Positions 36,516-45,393 of a DNA stretch of 53,354 nucleotides are shown here, piece after piece. The position numbers were made by a program, and so were the translations under genes. Positions within the stretch are counted from its first letter, which is position 1. Every line of letters begins with the position of its first letter. Source of the DNA: Roseococcus sp. (GTDB taxonomy: Bacteria; Pseudomonadota; Alphaproteobacteria; Acetobacterales; Acetobacteraceae); NCBI RefSeq assembly GCF_019747315.1, contig NZ_JAIEQY010000046.1:1-53354 (forward strand). The letters are read 5' to 3'. The notes below the pieces were generated by a model, which was not told the origin of the DNA, did not search any database, and saw only the letters and a list, made by a program, of their open reading frames with translations.

Positions 36516-37361
36516 TCATGGGTCCATGCGCAGCCGCGGATCAAGCGCATCCCGCAGCCCGTCGCCCAGGAAGTTGAAGCCCATGACGGTGAGCGTGATC
36601 ATCAGCCCCGGCAGGATGGCGAGCCAGGGGACGGTATCGAGATAGCCCTGCGCATTGGTGAGCATGTTCCCCCAGCTCGCCAGCGGCGGCTGCACCCCAT
36701 AGCCGAGATAGGAGATGTAGCTCTCCATCAGCACCGCACTCGCGACCTTCAAGGTCGCGGCGACGAGGATGGGCGCGGCAGCATTGGGCAGCAATTCGCG
36801 GAACATGATGCGGGAGCGCGAGGCACCGAGCGCGCGGGCGGCGGCGACGAAATCCTGCTCCTTCAATTGCAGGATTTCGGCCCGGACGATGCGCGACACC
36901 TCCATCCAGGAGGTGAGCCCGATGACGAGCGAGATGGAGAGCAGCGTGGGCGGCACGAAGGCCGCCACCACCAGCAGCAGGAACACCTGCGGAAAGCACA
37001 GCATGGTGTCCACGAAGCGCATCAGTAGCGTGTCCACGATGCCGCCGAGATAGCCAGCCGCGATGCCGACCAACGCGCCGGTCAGCACGGTGGTGATCAT
37101 CGCCACCAGCCCCACGGTGAGCGAGACGCGCCCGCCATGGAGCAGCCGCGAAAGCGTGTCCCGCCCCAGCTCGTCACTGCCCAGCGGCAGATCGGCATTC
37201 ACGAAGGGGGCGAGGAAGCGCAGCTGGGTTTCGATCAGCGTCGGGTCGCGCGGGGCGAGGAGCGGCGCCAGGATGGCCGCCAGCAGCAGGGCGGTGACGG
37301 TGACGAGGCCCGCGACGGCCAGGCGATGCGTGCGGAAACGCTGCCAGACGCGGCCCTTCAT
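36516..37361 (-). CDS. Dipeptide-type ABC transporter permease (DppC-like)
   Basis: A 281-residue inner-membrane subunit with an N-terminal OppC_N segment (FRTHRLAVAGLVTVTALLLA) and about five more membrane helices. The EAA-type loop VAAARALGASRSRIMFRELLPN contacts the ATPase. LPLGSDELGRDTLSRLLHG is typical of the DppC/OppC group. Its start overlaps the DppB-like stop by 4 bp; 29 bp separate it from the receptor. Confidence 0.95.
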   Translation of the reverse strand: MKGRVWQRFRTHRLAVAGLVTVTALLLAAILAPLLAPRDPTLIETQLRFLAPFVNADLPLGSDELGRDTLSRLLHGGRVSLTVGLVAMITTVLTGALVGIAAGYLGGIVDTLLMRFVDTMLCFPQVFLLLVVAAFVPPTLLSISLVIGLTSWMEVSRIVRAEILQLKEQDFVAAARALGASRSRIMFRELLPNAAAPILVAATLKVASAVLMESYISYLGYGVQPPLASWGNMLTNAQGYLDTVPWLAILPGLMITLTVMGFNFLGDGLRDALDPRLRMDP

Positions 37362-38311
37362 GACAGCCGCACGCGCGGATCCATCGCCGCGATGGCGATG
37401 TCGGCCAGCAGGTTGCCGATGATGACGAAGAGGGCGGTGAACATCATCAGCCCCATCAGGATCGGGTATTCCTTCATGTTCAGGCTGTCCACGAAAAGCC
37501 GCCCCATGCCGGGCCAGCCGAAGATGGTTTCCGTCACCAGCGCGCCGCTGAAGAGGAAGGGGAGTTCCACGCCCAGCAGCGCGATCAGCGGCTTGGCCGC
37601 ATTGGGGAAGGCATGGCGGAACAGCCGCGCCGATTGCGGCTCGCCCTTGGCGCGGGCGGTGCGCATGAAGTCCTGGTTCATCACCTCCAGGAAGGCGCTG
37701 CGGGTGTAGCGGCTCCAGGTCGCGGTGATCACCAGGGCCAGCACCAGGGTGGGCAAGACGAGGTGCCGCAGCAGGGAGAAGATGTTCCCCTCCTCGCCGA
37801 ACTCATACATCCCGCCCGAGGGCAGCCAGCGCAGATTGATGGCGAAGATGAAGATCGCCATCAGCCCGAACCAGAAGGTCGGGAAGGACAGCGCCACCAG
37901 CGCGCCGGATGTGGCCAGCGTGTCGAAGATGGAATAGCGCTTCACCGCGCCCAGGATGCCGACGCCAAGGCCCAGGATGATGGCGACGGAGAGCGCGCTG
38001 CCCATCAGGATCAGCGTCGCCGGGAAGCGCTCCAGGATGATGTCCAGCACCGGGCGGCCGCCAAAGAACGAAAAACCCCAATGGCCGGTGAGCATGCCCG
38101 TCGCCCATTTCCAGTATTGGATATGCAGCGGCTGATCGAGGCCGAGGATGATCTTGATGCGCTCCACATCCTGCGCCTGGATGGTGGGGTTCAGCGTATA
38201 GACGGCAAGCGGCCCGCCAGGCGCCAGGTGCATCAGCGCGAAGGCGATGAGCGAGACGCCGATGACGAGTGGCACGGCCTGGAGGAGGCGGCGGAGGATG
38301 AAGCCGATCAT
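37358..38311 (-). CDS. Dipeptide-type ABC transporter permease (DppB-like)
   Basis: A 317-residue inner-membrane subunit. MIGFILRRLLQAVPLVIGVS at the N-terminus, the periplasmic stretch with LGLDQPLHIQYWKW, the EAA-type loop FMRTARAKGEPQSARLFRHA and ETIFGWPGMGRLFV identify the DppB/OppB group. It overlaps the ATPase gene before it and the DppC-like gene after it by 4 bp each. Confidence 0.95.
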   Translation of the reverse strand: MIGFILRRLLQAVPLVIGVSLIAFALMHLAPGGPLAVYTLNPTIQAQDVERIKIILGLDQPLHIQYWKWATGMLTGHWGFSFFGGRPVLDIILERFPATLILMGSALSVAIILGLGVGILGAVKRYSIFDTLATSGALVALSFPTFWFGLMAIFIFAINLRWLPSGGMYEFGEEGNIFSLLRHLVLPTLVLALVITATWSRYTRSAFLEVMNQDFMRTARAKGEPQSARLFRHAFPNAAKPLIALLGVELPFLFSGALVTETIFGWPGMGRLFVDSLNMKEYPILMGLMMFTALFVIIGNLLADIAIAAMDPRVRLS

Positions 38312-39300
38312 GGGTCCACCAGATGGCAGGCGACGCTGTGCGTGGCCGAGACGCCGCGCGGCATGGGCATGACCTGCGCGCAAATGGCCATGGCGTGCGG
38401 GCAGCGTGGATGGAAGCCGCAGCCGCTGGGCGGCTTGGCCGGATTGGGCACGTCGCCGGTCAGGACCTGGCGCTGGCGGCGGCCGCCCGGCCCTGCCTGA
38501 GGAACCACGGGCTCCGGCACGGCGGAAAGCAGCGCCTGCGTATAGGGGTGGCGCGCGTCGAAGAAGAGCTCCTCGCGCGAGGCCGTCTCCACCACGCGCC
38601 CCAGATACATCACCGCCACCCGGTCCGCGATGTGCGAGACCACGGCCAGGTTGTGCGAGATGAACAGGAAGGAAAGCCCCAGCTCCGCCCGCAGCCGCGC
38701 CAGCAGGTTGATGATCTGCGCCTGGATGGAGACATCCAGCGCACTCACCGGCTCATCGCCGATGATCAGCTCCGGGCTCAAGGCCAGCGCGCGGGCGATG
38801 CCGATGCGCTGGCGCTGGCCGCCGCTGAACTCATGCGGGTAACGCCGCGCGGCCTCGGGCGGCAGGCCGACCGTCTTCAGCAGCGCGGCCACGCGGTCCG
38901 CGTGATCCGACTTGTCGCCGATGCCGTGGATCTCGAAGGGCGCAGTGAGGATGGAGCCCACGGAAAGTCGCGGATTGAGGCTGGCATGCGGGTCCTGGAA
39001 GATGATCTGCATGCGCCGCCGGAAGGGTGCCAGGCGCTTCGCATCATGCCGGGCGATATCCTCGCCACCCAGCCGGATCGCACCTTCGGTCGCATCCACC
39101 AGGCGCATGATGGCCTTGCCCGTGGTGGTCTTGCCGCAGCCGCTTTCGCCCACCACGGCCAGCGTCTCGCCGCGCGCCACGGTCAGGTCCACGCCATCCA
39201 CCGCGCGCACCGTGCCGATCTGCCGGCGCAGCAGCGCCGAGCGGATGGGGAAATGGACGCGCAGCCCCTCGACGCTCAGCAGAATCTCAGCCATCGGCAT
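38308..39300 (-). CDS. Dipeptide-type ABC transporter ATP-binding protein (DppF-like)
   Basis: A 330-residue ATPase. Walker A is GESGCGKTT, the signature motif is FSGGQRQR, Walker B is LIIGDEP, and the switch His follows in FISHNLAVV. The C-terminal oligopeptide-type extension (HPYTQALLSAVPEP, then GCGFHPRCPHA) has the cysteines often linked to an iron-sulfur site in this group. ATG 39300 overlaps the preceding ATPase gene by 14 bp; ATG 39294 is an alternative. Confidence 0.95.
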   Translation of the reverse strand: MPMAEILLSVEGLRVHFPIRSALLRRQIGTVRAVDGVDLTVARGETLAVVGESGCGKTTTGKAIMRLVDATEGAIRLGGEDIARHDAKRLAPFRRRMQIIFQDPHASLNPRLSVGSILTAPFEIHGIGDKSDHADRVAALLKTVGLPPEAARRYPHEFSGGQRQRIGIARALALSPELIIGDEPVSALDVSIQAQIINLLARLRAELGLSFLFISHNLAVVSHIADRVAVMYLGRVVETASREELFFDARHPYTQALLSAVPEPVVPQAGPGGRRQRQVLTGDVPNPAKPPSGCGFHPRCPHAMAICAQVMPMPRGVSATHSVACHLVDP

Positions 39301-40261
39301 GGCGCCAGCAGGCGACGAGATGGCCGGGCCCGGCCGGGTCGAGCGCCGGCGGATGCTCCCAGCAATGGGGCACGGCGCGCGGGCAGCGGGCGGCGAAGGC
39401 GCAGCCGGCGGGGCGCTCCGCCGCATTGGGCACCATGCCGGGGATTTCGTGCAGGCTCTGCGCCCGCTGGCGCTCGATGCGCGGAATGCTGGCCAGCAGC
39501 CCCTGGGTGTAGGGATGGCGCGGGTTGGCGAAGATCACGGCGACAGGCCCCGTCTCGATGATCCGGCCGGCATACATCACGGCCACGCGATGCGCCGTCT
39601 CCGCCACCACGGCCAGGTCATGGGTGATGAGCAGCATGGCCGTGCCGAAATCGCGCTGCAGCCCGGCCAGCAATTCCAGAAGCTGCGCCTGCACCGTGAC
39701 ATCCAGGGCCGTGCTGGGCTCATCGGCGATGAGCAGCGCCGGCCGGCAGGCAAGTGCGATGGCGATCATCGCGCGCTGCCGCATGCCGCCCGAGAGCTGG
39801 TGCGGATAGCCACCCGCCACGCGCGCGGGCTCGGGGATGCCGACCAGTGCCAGCATCTCCTCCGCGCGGCGCAAGGCGGCCGCACGGCCGAGCTTCATGT
39901 GGCGCCGCAACGGCTCGGCGATCTGCTGGCCCACGGACATCACCGGGTTCAGCGAGGTCATCGGCTCCTGGAAGACCATGGAGAGCGCGCGGCCGCGCAG
40001 CCCCGACATCTCGCGCTCCGAGAGGCGCATGAGCTCCTGGCCTTCCAGGCGAACCTCGCCGGTCGGCAAATCCGACAGCGGCGGTTCCAGCAGGCGCATC
40101 AGGGCGAGCGCCGTCATGGTCTTGCCGCTGCCGCTCTCCCCCACCAGGCCGAGTGTCTCGCCGCGCGCGAGGTCGAAGGAGACACCATCGACGGCGCGCA
40201 GCACATGCGGCGGCACCGGGATATGCACCGAAAGCCCGCGGACTTCGAGGAGGTTGCTCAC
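39287..40261 (-). CDS. Dipeptide-type ABC transporter ATP-binding protein (DppD-like, GTG start)
   Basis: A 324-residue ATPase. Walker A is GESGSGKT, the signature is LSGGMRQR, Walker B is LLIADEPST. The C-terminal part has [15 protein letters not shown] and [13 protein letters not shown] chose GTG 40261 because it begins the conserved [10 protein letters not shown] segment; the longer form from TTG 40297 would run into the hairpin after soxG. It is the first transporter gene after soxG (40 bp). Confidence 0.93.
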   Translation of the reverse strand: MSNLLEVRGLSVHIPVPPHVLRAVDGVSFDLARGETLGLVGESGSGKTMTALALMRLLEPPLSDLPTGEVRLEGQELMRLSEREMSGLRGRALSMVFQEPMTSLNPVMSVGQQIAEPLRRHMKLGRAAALRRAEEMLALVGIPEPARVAGGYPHQLSGGMRQRAMIAIALACRPALLIADEPSTALDVTVQAQLLELLAGLQRDFGTAMLLITHDLAVVAETAHRVAVMYAGRIIETGPVAVIFANPRHPYTQGLLASIPRIERQRAQSLHEIPGMVPNAAERPAGCAFAARCPRAVPHCWEHPPALDPAGPGHLVACWRHADG

Positions 40262-40283
40262 GCGCAGATGCTGCCAGAAGGCC

Positions 40284-40313
40284 GCTTCCGCGTGCAAGTT
40301 TTCACGCGGAAGC
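40284..40313 (-). terminator. Strong hairpin between soxG and the ABC transporter genes
   Basis: A perfect 11-bp stem GCTTCCGCGTG/CACGCGGAAGC with an 8-nt loop. It contains the soxG stop codon. On the minus strand it is not followed by a T-run, so it may be a partial terminator or an mRNA-stability element. Confidence 0.6.
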
Positions 40314-40787
40314 CGTTGCGTGGCCGAGCCATTCCGCGATGTGCCGCGCGAAGCTGCTGAAGACGATGATGCGGAATTGCGGCTGGTCGCTGGTCTGCTG
40401 GATCAACGCATTCACATGCGCGAGCAGGGCGCCGGCGGCGCGCCCCGGGCCGAAGGCGCGCGGGTGGAAATCCAGCCGGCAGCCTTGGGCCAGGACCTCC
40501 CGCGCGCGCGGGCCGCTGAGGGTGAAGGCGCTGCGCCCATCGGATTGCTCCACCAGCGCGGCGAAGGGGGCCAGCGCGCCCAATGCCGGCATGGTGCCGC
40601 GCGGGGCGGCGAGCAGATAGGTGTTGGGTTGCAGCCAGATCAGGTCCAGCCCATTGCCGCTCCGCGCCTCGCCCGGTTCGGGTGGGCTGAGGCCCAGGGA
40701 TTGCAGCGCGCCCGCGAATTCCAGGGCCGCGCCGCGCCGCACGCCGATCTGCACGAGGTCCAGCGCTTCAGCCACGAACACGGGCAT
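40302..40787 (-). CDS. soxG: Sarcosine oxidase gamma subunit
   Basis: About 161 residues. It has the usual small-subunit features: LIWLQPNTYLLAAP in the middle, QSDGRSAFTLSGPRAREVLA and a C-terminal ...RIIVFSSFARHIAEWL. The gamma subunit is the most variable part of heterotetrameric sarcosine oxidase. ATG 40787 was chosen; ATG 40799 is an alternative. It overlaps the soxA 3' end by 20 bp. Its stop lies in the hairpin before the transporter genes. Confidence 0.88.
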   Translation of the reverse strand: MPVFVAEALDLVQIGVRRGAALEFAGALQSLGLSPPEPGEARSGNGLDLIWLQPNTYLLAAPRGTMPALGALAPFAALVEQSDGRSAFTLSGPRAREVLAQGCRLDFHPRAFGPGRAAGALLAHVNALIQQTSDQPQFRIIVFSSFARHIAEWLGHATASA

Positions 40788-43665
40788 TCTCCGGATCATG
40801 CATGTGCGGGCTCACGATCATCGCCTCGATGCTCTCGCCATGCAGGGGGGATTCGACGCGGATGCTCTCGCCGATGCGCTCATGCCCCTGGCGCAGCATG
40901 GCGAGCGCGATCCAACCGCCGAAGACGACGGAGCGCGTGGCGCTGGTCACCCAGCCCTGGCTGGTCCCGTTGACGGTGAGATGCGCCCCCGCCCGCAGTT
41001 GCGCCTCGCTGCGCAGCCCGACGAGGGCGGGCCGGTCAGGGTCCACCATGCCCGGGCGCTGCGCGAGGACGCGGCCGATGAAGTCCCCGCGCTTCTTGAA
41101 CATGCGCTCCAGGCCGAGATCCTGCGCGGTGGTCTGGCCGTTCAGCTCCGGCCCGGCGACATGGCCTTTCTCGATGCGCAGAATGCCCAGCGCCTCCATG
41201 CCGTAGGGCATGGCGCCGGCGGCCACCAGCGCCTCCCACACCGGCAGCGCGCGGCTGGCCGGCAGCGCGATTTCATAGGCCTGCTCGCCCGAGAAGCTGA
41301 TGCGGAAGAGCCGCCCGGGAATGCCCATCACCTGGCATTCCCCCACCGCCATGAAGGGGAAGGCGGCATCCGAGATGTCGAGGCCCGTGATGAAGGGCGC
41401 GATCAGCGCGCGGGCGCGGGGGCCCGCGATGGACATGGCGGCCCATTGATCCGTCACGCTGGCGAGCGAGACATCCAGCTCCGGCCAGCATGTGGCCAGG
41501 TGGAATTCCATGTGCTGCATCACCGGGCCCGCCTGGGCGGTGGTGGTGGTGACGAAGAAGTGATCCGGCCCGAAGCGGGAGGTGGTGCCGTCATCCATGA
41601 CGTTCCCATCCTCGCGCAGCATCAGCCCATAGCGCGCGCGGCCCACCGGCAGGCTGGAGAAGGTGTTGGTGTAGAGCCGATCGAGCAGCATCGCCGCGCC
41701 CGGCCCCTGCACATCAATCTTGCCCAGCGTCGAGACATCGCAAATGCCCACATCCTCGCGCACCGCGCGCGCCTCGCGCAGCACGCTGGCCCAAGGGTCG
41801 GCGTCGCTCGCGCGGGGGTAATAGGCGGGGCGCTTCCACAGCCCGGCATCCAGCCAGACGGCGCCGTTGGCCGCGTGCCAGTCATGCATCGCCGTGCGGC
41901 GCGTGGGGTGCATCTGCTGGCCCACCGCATGGCCCGCCATGGCGCCCCAGGTGAGCGGCGTCGCATAGGGGCGGAAGCGCGGCAGGCCGACTTCGGCGAG
42001 GGGTTCGCCGCGCGCCTCGGCCAGCACGGCGGCGCCGACGATGGCGCCGGACTTCCCTTGGTCCGTGCCCATGGCGTGGGTGGTGTAGCGCTTGGCGTGC
42101 TCGATATGCCGGAAGCCTTCCTGGTGCGCGCGGCGGATGTCATCGGCCGTCACGTCATCCTGGATGTCCACGAAGGATTTTCCGCGCGCCTTCACCTCGT
42201 AGAGCGGCATGACGCGGTGATCGGCGTCGGGCGCCTCCAGCAGATCAAAGCCCGCGCCTGGCTTGAAGCCAGCGGCGGTGACGGCGGCCTGGCCCGCGGC
42301 AAGGCCATCCTGCGCGGCGGCGGCGAGGCCGAACAACCCGCGGCAGGCGCCGGCGCTGCGCTCGCGCTGATGCGGCGCGCCGGGGATGAAGGCGGCATGC
42401 GCTTCATCCCACTGGAGCGGCGCGCCGGAATGGCTCGCCAGATGCACCATGGGGTTCCAGCCGCCGGAGATCATCAGCAGGTCGGCGGCGACATCGGTGG
42501 TCACGCCCCCCTGGCGGAAGGTCACGCCCTTCAGCGCCTTGGTGCCTTCGGTGGCGATGACCTCGGCGCCGGCATGCACGGAGAAACCGGCCTCACGCGC
42601 GCGCTGCAAGCCAGCGCTGTCGGCGCGCGGGTCCACGATCGCGGCGATGGTGGAACCGGCCTCGGCCATGGCGAAGGCGGCGTCATAGGCGGCATCATGC
42701 GTGGCGAAGAGCACGGGGTTGTCACCCGCGCGCACGGCCCAGCGGCGGGCATAGGCGGCGGCACTGGCGGCGAGCATCACGCCGGGGCGGTCATTGTCGG
42801 GGAAGGCGATCAGGCGCTCATAGGCACCGGTGGCCAGCACCACTTCCCTGGCGCGGATGGTCCAGCGGCGCTGGCGCGGCGTATGCGCGGGGGATTGCGG
42901 CAGATGGTCCGTCACGCGCTGCACCGCGCCCAGCACATTCTGGTCGTAGAAGCCAAAGACCGTGGTGCGGTTCCAGATCGTCACCTCGGGCATGGCTTGG
43001 AGGGCCGCGATCTGCGCCTGGCGCCAGGGCTCGTGCTCCGGCTCGCAGAGCAGCCAGCCGCCGAGTGCGAAATCCTGCTCGGCGAGGATGACGCGCGCGC
43101 CGCTCTCGCCCGCCGCGCGGGCCGCGGCCAGGCCGGCGGCGCCGCTGCCCACCACCAGCACGTCGCAATGGATATGGGCGTCCTCGTAGAAATCCGGATC
43201 GGGCTCGCCACTGGCGCGGCCCAGGCCGGCGGCCTTGCGGATCAGCGGCTCATAGACCCGCTCCCAGAAGGCGGCGGGCCACATGAAGGTCTTGTAGTAG
43301 AAGCCCGCACCCAGGAAGGGCGCCAGCGCGCCGGTCACGGACTGGATGTCGAAGGCGAGCGAGCCGCGGCGGTTCTGGCTGGTGGCCTGCAAGCCTTCAA
43401 AAAGCTCGGCCACGGTGGCGCGGGTGTTGGGCTCGGTCAGCGCGCCGGAGCGCAGTTGCACCAGCGCATTGGGCTCCTCGGGCCCGGCGGAGAAGATGCC
43501 GCGCGGCCGGTGATACTTGAAGCTGCGGCCGACGAGCTTCGTGCCGGAGGCGAGCAGCGCGCTGGCGAGCGTATCGCCCTCGAAGCCTTGCAGCGGCTTG
43601 CCGTCGAAGCTGAAGTTCAGCGGCTTGTTGCGCGCGATATGCCCGCCCTGCGAGAGGCGCGTCAT
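40768..43665 (-). CDS. soxA: Sarcosine oxidase alpha subunit
   Basis: A 965-residue subunit. Domains in order: an N-terminal ferredoxin-like part (NFSFDGKPLQGFEGDTLASA), an NAD-binding Rossmann region (CDVLVVGSGAAGLAAARAAG, about residue 165), and a C-terminal aminomethyltransferase-like half that binds tetrahydrofolate (EDVGICDVSTLGKIDVQGPG and MGALGILRIEKGH-like blocks). The complex oxidises sarcosine to glycine, passing the methyl group to THF or releasing formaldehyde, with H2O2 as product. Its start overlaps the soxD stop by 4 bp. Length matches the family (about 960-1000). Confidence 0.97.
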   Translation of the reverse strand: MTRLSQGGHIARNKPLNFSFDGKPLQGFEGDTLASALLASGTKLVGRSFKYHRPRGIFSAGPEEPNALVQLRSGALTEPNTRATVAELFEGLQATSQNRRGSLAFDIQSVTGALAPFLGAGFYYKTFMWPAAFWERVYEPLIRKAAGLGRASGEPDPDFYEDAHIHCDVLVVGSGAAGLAAARAAGESGARVILAEQDFALGGWLLCEPEHEPWRQAQIAALQAMPEVTIWNRTTVFGFYDQNVLGAVQRVTDHLPQSPAHTPRQRRWTIRAREVVLATGAYERLIAFPDNDRPGVMLAASAAAYARRWAVRAGDNPVLFATHDAAYDAAFAMAEAGSTIAAIVDPRADSAGLQRAREAGFSVHAGAEVIATEGTKALKGVTFRQGGVTTDVAADLLMISGGWNPMVHLASHSGAPLQWDEAHAAFIPGAPHQRERSAGACRGLFGLAAAAQDGLAAGQAAVTAAGFKPGAGFDLLEAPDADHRVMPLYEVKARGKSFVDIQDDVTADDIRRAHQEGFRHIEHAKRYTTHAMGTDQGKSGAIVGAAVLAEARGEPLAEVGLPRFRPYATPLTWGAMAGHAVGQQMHPTRRTAMHDWHAANGAVWLDAGLWKRPAYYPRASDADPWASVLREARAVREDVGICDVSTLGKIDVQGPGAAMLLDRLYTNTFSSLPVGRARYGLMLREDGNVMDDGTTSRFGPDHFFVTTTTAQAGPVMQHMEFHLATCWPELDVSLASVTDQWAAMSIAGPRARALIAPFITGLDISDAAFPFMAVGECQVMGIPGRLFRISFSGEQAYEIALPASRALPVWEALVAAGAMPYGMEALGILRIEKGHVAGPELNGQTTAQDLGLERMFKKRGDFIGRVLAQRPGMVDPDRPALVGLRSEAQLRAGAHLTVNGTSQGWVTSATRSVVFGGWIALAMLRQGHERIGESIRVESPLHGESIEAMIVSPHMHDPENARVRG

Positions 43666-43910
43666 GGCACGGCTTCCACGGCAGAGATCTCATGCGTCAC
43701 GGTGTGGCGCGTGACCTTCAACCACTGCCGGCAACCGGCGGAATGCTGCCACCATTCGGTGTGCCAGCCGCGCGGATTCTTGCGGCTGTAGACGTAATCC
43801 ACGAAGGCGTCGGGATCGTCGCTGGTGGGGCGCATCACCGTCGCGTCGCCCCGATAGCTGAACTCGGTTTCATCGCGCACGCCACAGTAAGGGCACTTGA
43901 TCTGGAGCAT
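43662..43910 (-). CDS. soxD: Sarcosine oxidase delta subunit
   Basis: An 82-residue zinc-binding subunit. CPYCG at residues 6-10 plus later Cys and His residues (WWQHSAGC) are the usual zinc ligands. FVDYVYSRKNPRGWHTEWWQ is strongly typical of SoxD. It lies between soxB and soxA, the standard position, and is 103 bp after soxB. Confidence 0.96.
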   Translation of the reverse strand: MLQIKCPYCGVRDETEFSYRGDATVMRPTSDDPDAFVDYVYSRKNPRGWHTEWWQHSAGCRQWLKVTRHTVTHEISAVEAVP

Positions 43911-43974
43911 CGCTAGCGTCCGATCCGCTGAGGGAGCCTGCGACCGAAGCGGTTGATCGGCCGCTCAACCAAGG

Positions 43975-44019
43975 CAATGACCAGCGCCGCGAACGCATGT
44001 GAGTGGCGCATGGTCATTG
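43975..44019 (-). repeat. Imperfect inverted repeat at the soxB 3' end
   Basis: CAATGACCAGCGC (43975-43987) is nearly the reverse complement of 44006-44019 (one extra base). The right arm includes the soxB stop codon. It may form an mRNA hairpin in the soxB-soxD gap. Confidence 0.4.
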
Positions 44020-45267
44020 CATCCAGAAGAAGGGGCCGGCGCCCTTCTCATCCAGCATGCGGCCCTCCTTGAAGCGGGTGAGCGTATAGGCGGCGTTGAG
44101 CCGATGCGGTTCCTGCTTCGCCATGGTCCAGGCGTGGCACCAGCCGGAGCCGGGCGTGGCCTTGAACCCCCCGTAATTCCAGCCCCCCGTGAGCGTCAGC
44201 CCCTTGATCGGCGTGAGGCAGATATAGGGCGAGGCATCGGGCGTCATGTCCATTACCCCCGCCCAGGAGCGCAGCGCGCGCACCCGCTTCAAACCCGGCA
44301 TGAGCGAGGCGCCGGCGGCGAAGATATGCTCCGCCTCCGGCAGCGTGCCGCGCTGTCCGTAGGAGCTGTAGCCATCCAGGCCGCCGCCAAAGACCAGCCC
44401 GCCCTTGTCGGATTGGCTGATGTAGAAATGCTGCGCGCCGAAGGTGATGACGTGGTCGATCAGCGGCTTCAGCCCCTCGCTGACGAAGGCCTGCATCAGG
44501 TGGCTTTCCACCGGCACGGTCAGCCCGGCCATGGCGCAGAGCACGGAGGTGTTGCCCGCCACCGCCAGCCCCACCTTGGGCGCCATGATGTCGCCGCGCG
44601 TGGTGCGCACGCCCATTATCGCGCCGCCCTCGATGATCATGGAAGTGACTTCGCAATGCTCGATGATGTCCACGCCGCGCGCATCGGCGGCATGGGCGAA
44701 GCCCCAGGCCACGGCGTCATGCCGCGCCGTGCCGCCGCGCCGCTGCAACAGGCCGCCCATCACCGGGTAGCGCGCATTGTCGAGGTCGATCAGCGGGCAC
44801 ATGGCCTTGACCTCCGCCGGGCCGATCAGCTCGGCATCGATGCCGGCCAGGCGCATGGCATTGCCGCGGCGGGTGAAGGCGTTGCGCTGCGCGTCGCTGT
44901 GAAACAGGTTCAGCACGCCGCGCTGGCTCATCATCACATTGTAGCCGAGCGACTGCTCCAGCCCTTCCCAGAGCTTCAGCGAATGCTCGTAGAAATGATG
45001 GTTCTCGGGCAGCAGGTAGTTGGAGCGCACGATGGTGGTGTTGCGCCCGGTATTGCCCATGCCGATGGGCCCGCGCTCCAGCACCGCCACATTGGTGATG
45101 CCGTGGATGGAGGCGAGGTAGAAGGCCGTGGCCAGACCATGCCCGCCGCCGCCGATCACGATGGCGTCATAGGCGGGCTTGGGCTCGGGCTTGCGCCAGG
45201 CGGGGCGCCAGCCGGAATTGCCGGTGAGCCCTTCGGTCAGGATGCGAAAGCCGGAATAGGACGCCAT
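44014..45267 (-). CDS. soxB: Sarcosine oxidase beta subunit
   Basis: A 417-residue flavoprotein carrying the active site. DAIVIGGGGHGLATAFYLA (about 34-52) binds FAD. GMGNTGRNTTIVRSNY follows, and RGGTARHDAVAWGFA contains His183, which aligns with the His that covalently holds FMN in this family (my alignment by eye). The C-terminus has GGWNYGGFKATPGSG. It is the first gene of soxBDAG. No good ribosome binding site is visible before ATG 45267, but the N-terminus fits the family. The divergent esterase gene shares the 126-bp upstream region. Confidence 0.96.
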   Translation of the reverse strand: MASYSGFRILTEGLTGNSGWRPAWRKPEPKPAYDAIVIGGGGHGLATAFYLASIHGITNVAVLERGPIGMGNTGRNTTIVRSNYLLPENHHFYEHSLKLWEGLEQSLGYNVMMSQRGVLNLFHSDAQRNAFTRRGNAMRLAGIDAELIGPAEVKAMCPLIDLDNARYPVMGGLLQRRGGTARHDAVAWGFAHAADARGVDIIEHCEVTSMIIEGGAIMGVRTTRGDIMAPKVGLAVAGNTSVLCAMAGLTVPVESHLMQAFVSEGLKPLIDHVITFGAQHFYISQSDKGGLVFGGGLDGYSSYGQRGTLPEAEHIFAAGASLMPGLKRVRALRSWAGVMDMTPDASPYICLTPIKGLTLTGGWNYGGFKATPGSGWCHAWTMAKQEPHRLNAAYTLTRFKEGRMLDEKGAGPFFWMQ

Positions 45268-45315
45268 GGAAGGGAAGCCTAGGGCCGCGCTGGCAAGGCT
45301 GGCAACCCACCGGGC

Positions 45316-45361
45316 TGCAATCCGTTCAGCCTGCAAAACCAGGCTGATCATCATGCAATCC
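45316..45361. promoter_or_regulatory. Candidate operator in the sox/esterase divergent region
   Basis: A perfect dyad TCAGCCTG-N6-CAGGCTGA (45326-45347) is flanked by two direct copies of TGCAATCC (45316-45323 and 45354-45361). It lies 49-94 bp upstream of soxB, suiting a regulator of sox expression. Confidence 0.55.
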
Positions 45362-45393
45362 TTCCTCGTCACGCCCGAAGCGCGCCATCGCTG

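Noticed and set aside
40621-43791. Open frame of more than 1000 codons on the plus strand opposite soxA
   Set aside because: Antisense shadow of a clear soxA gene. High G+C makes stops rare in such frames, and the protein is low-complexity with no family blocks.
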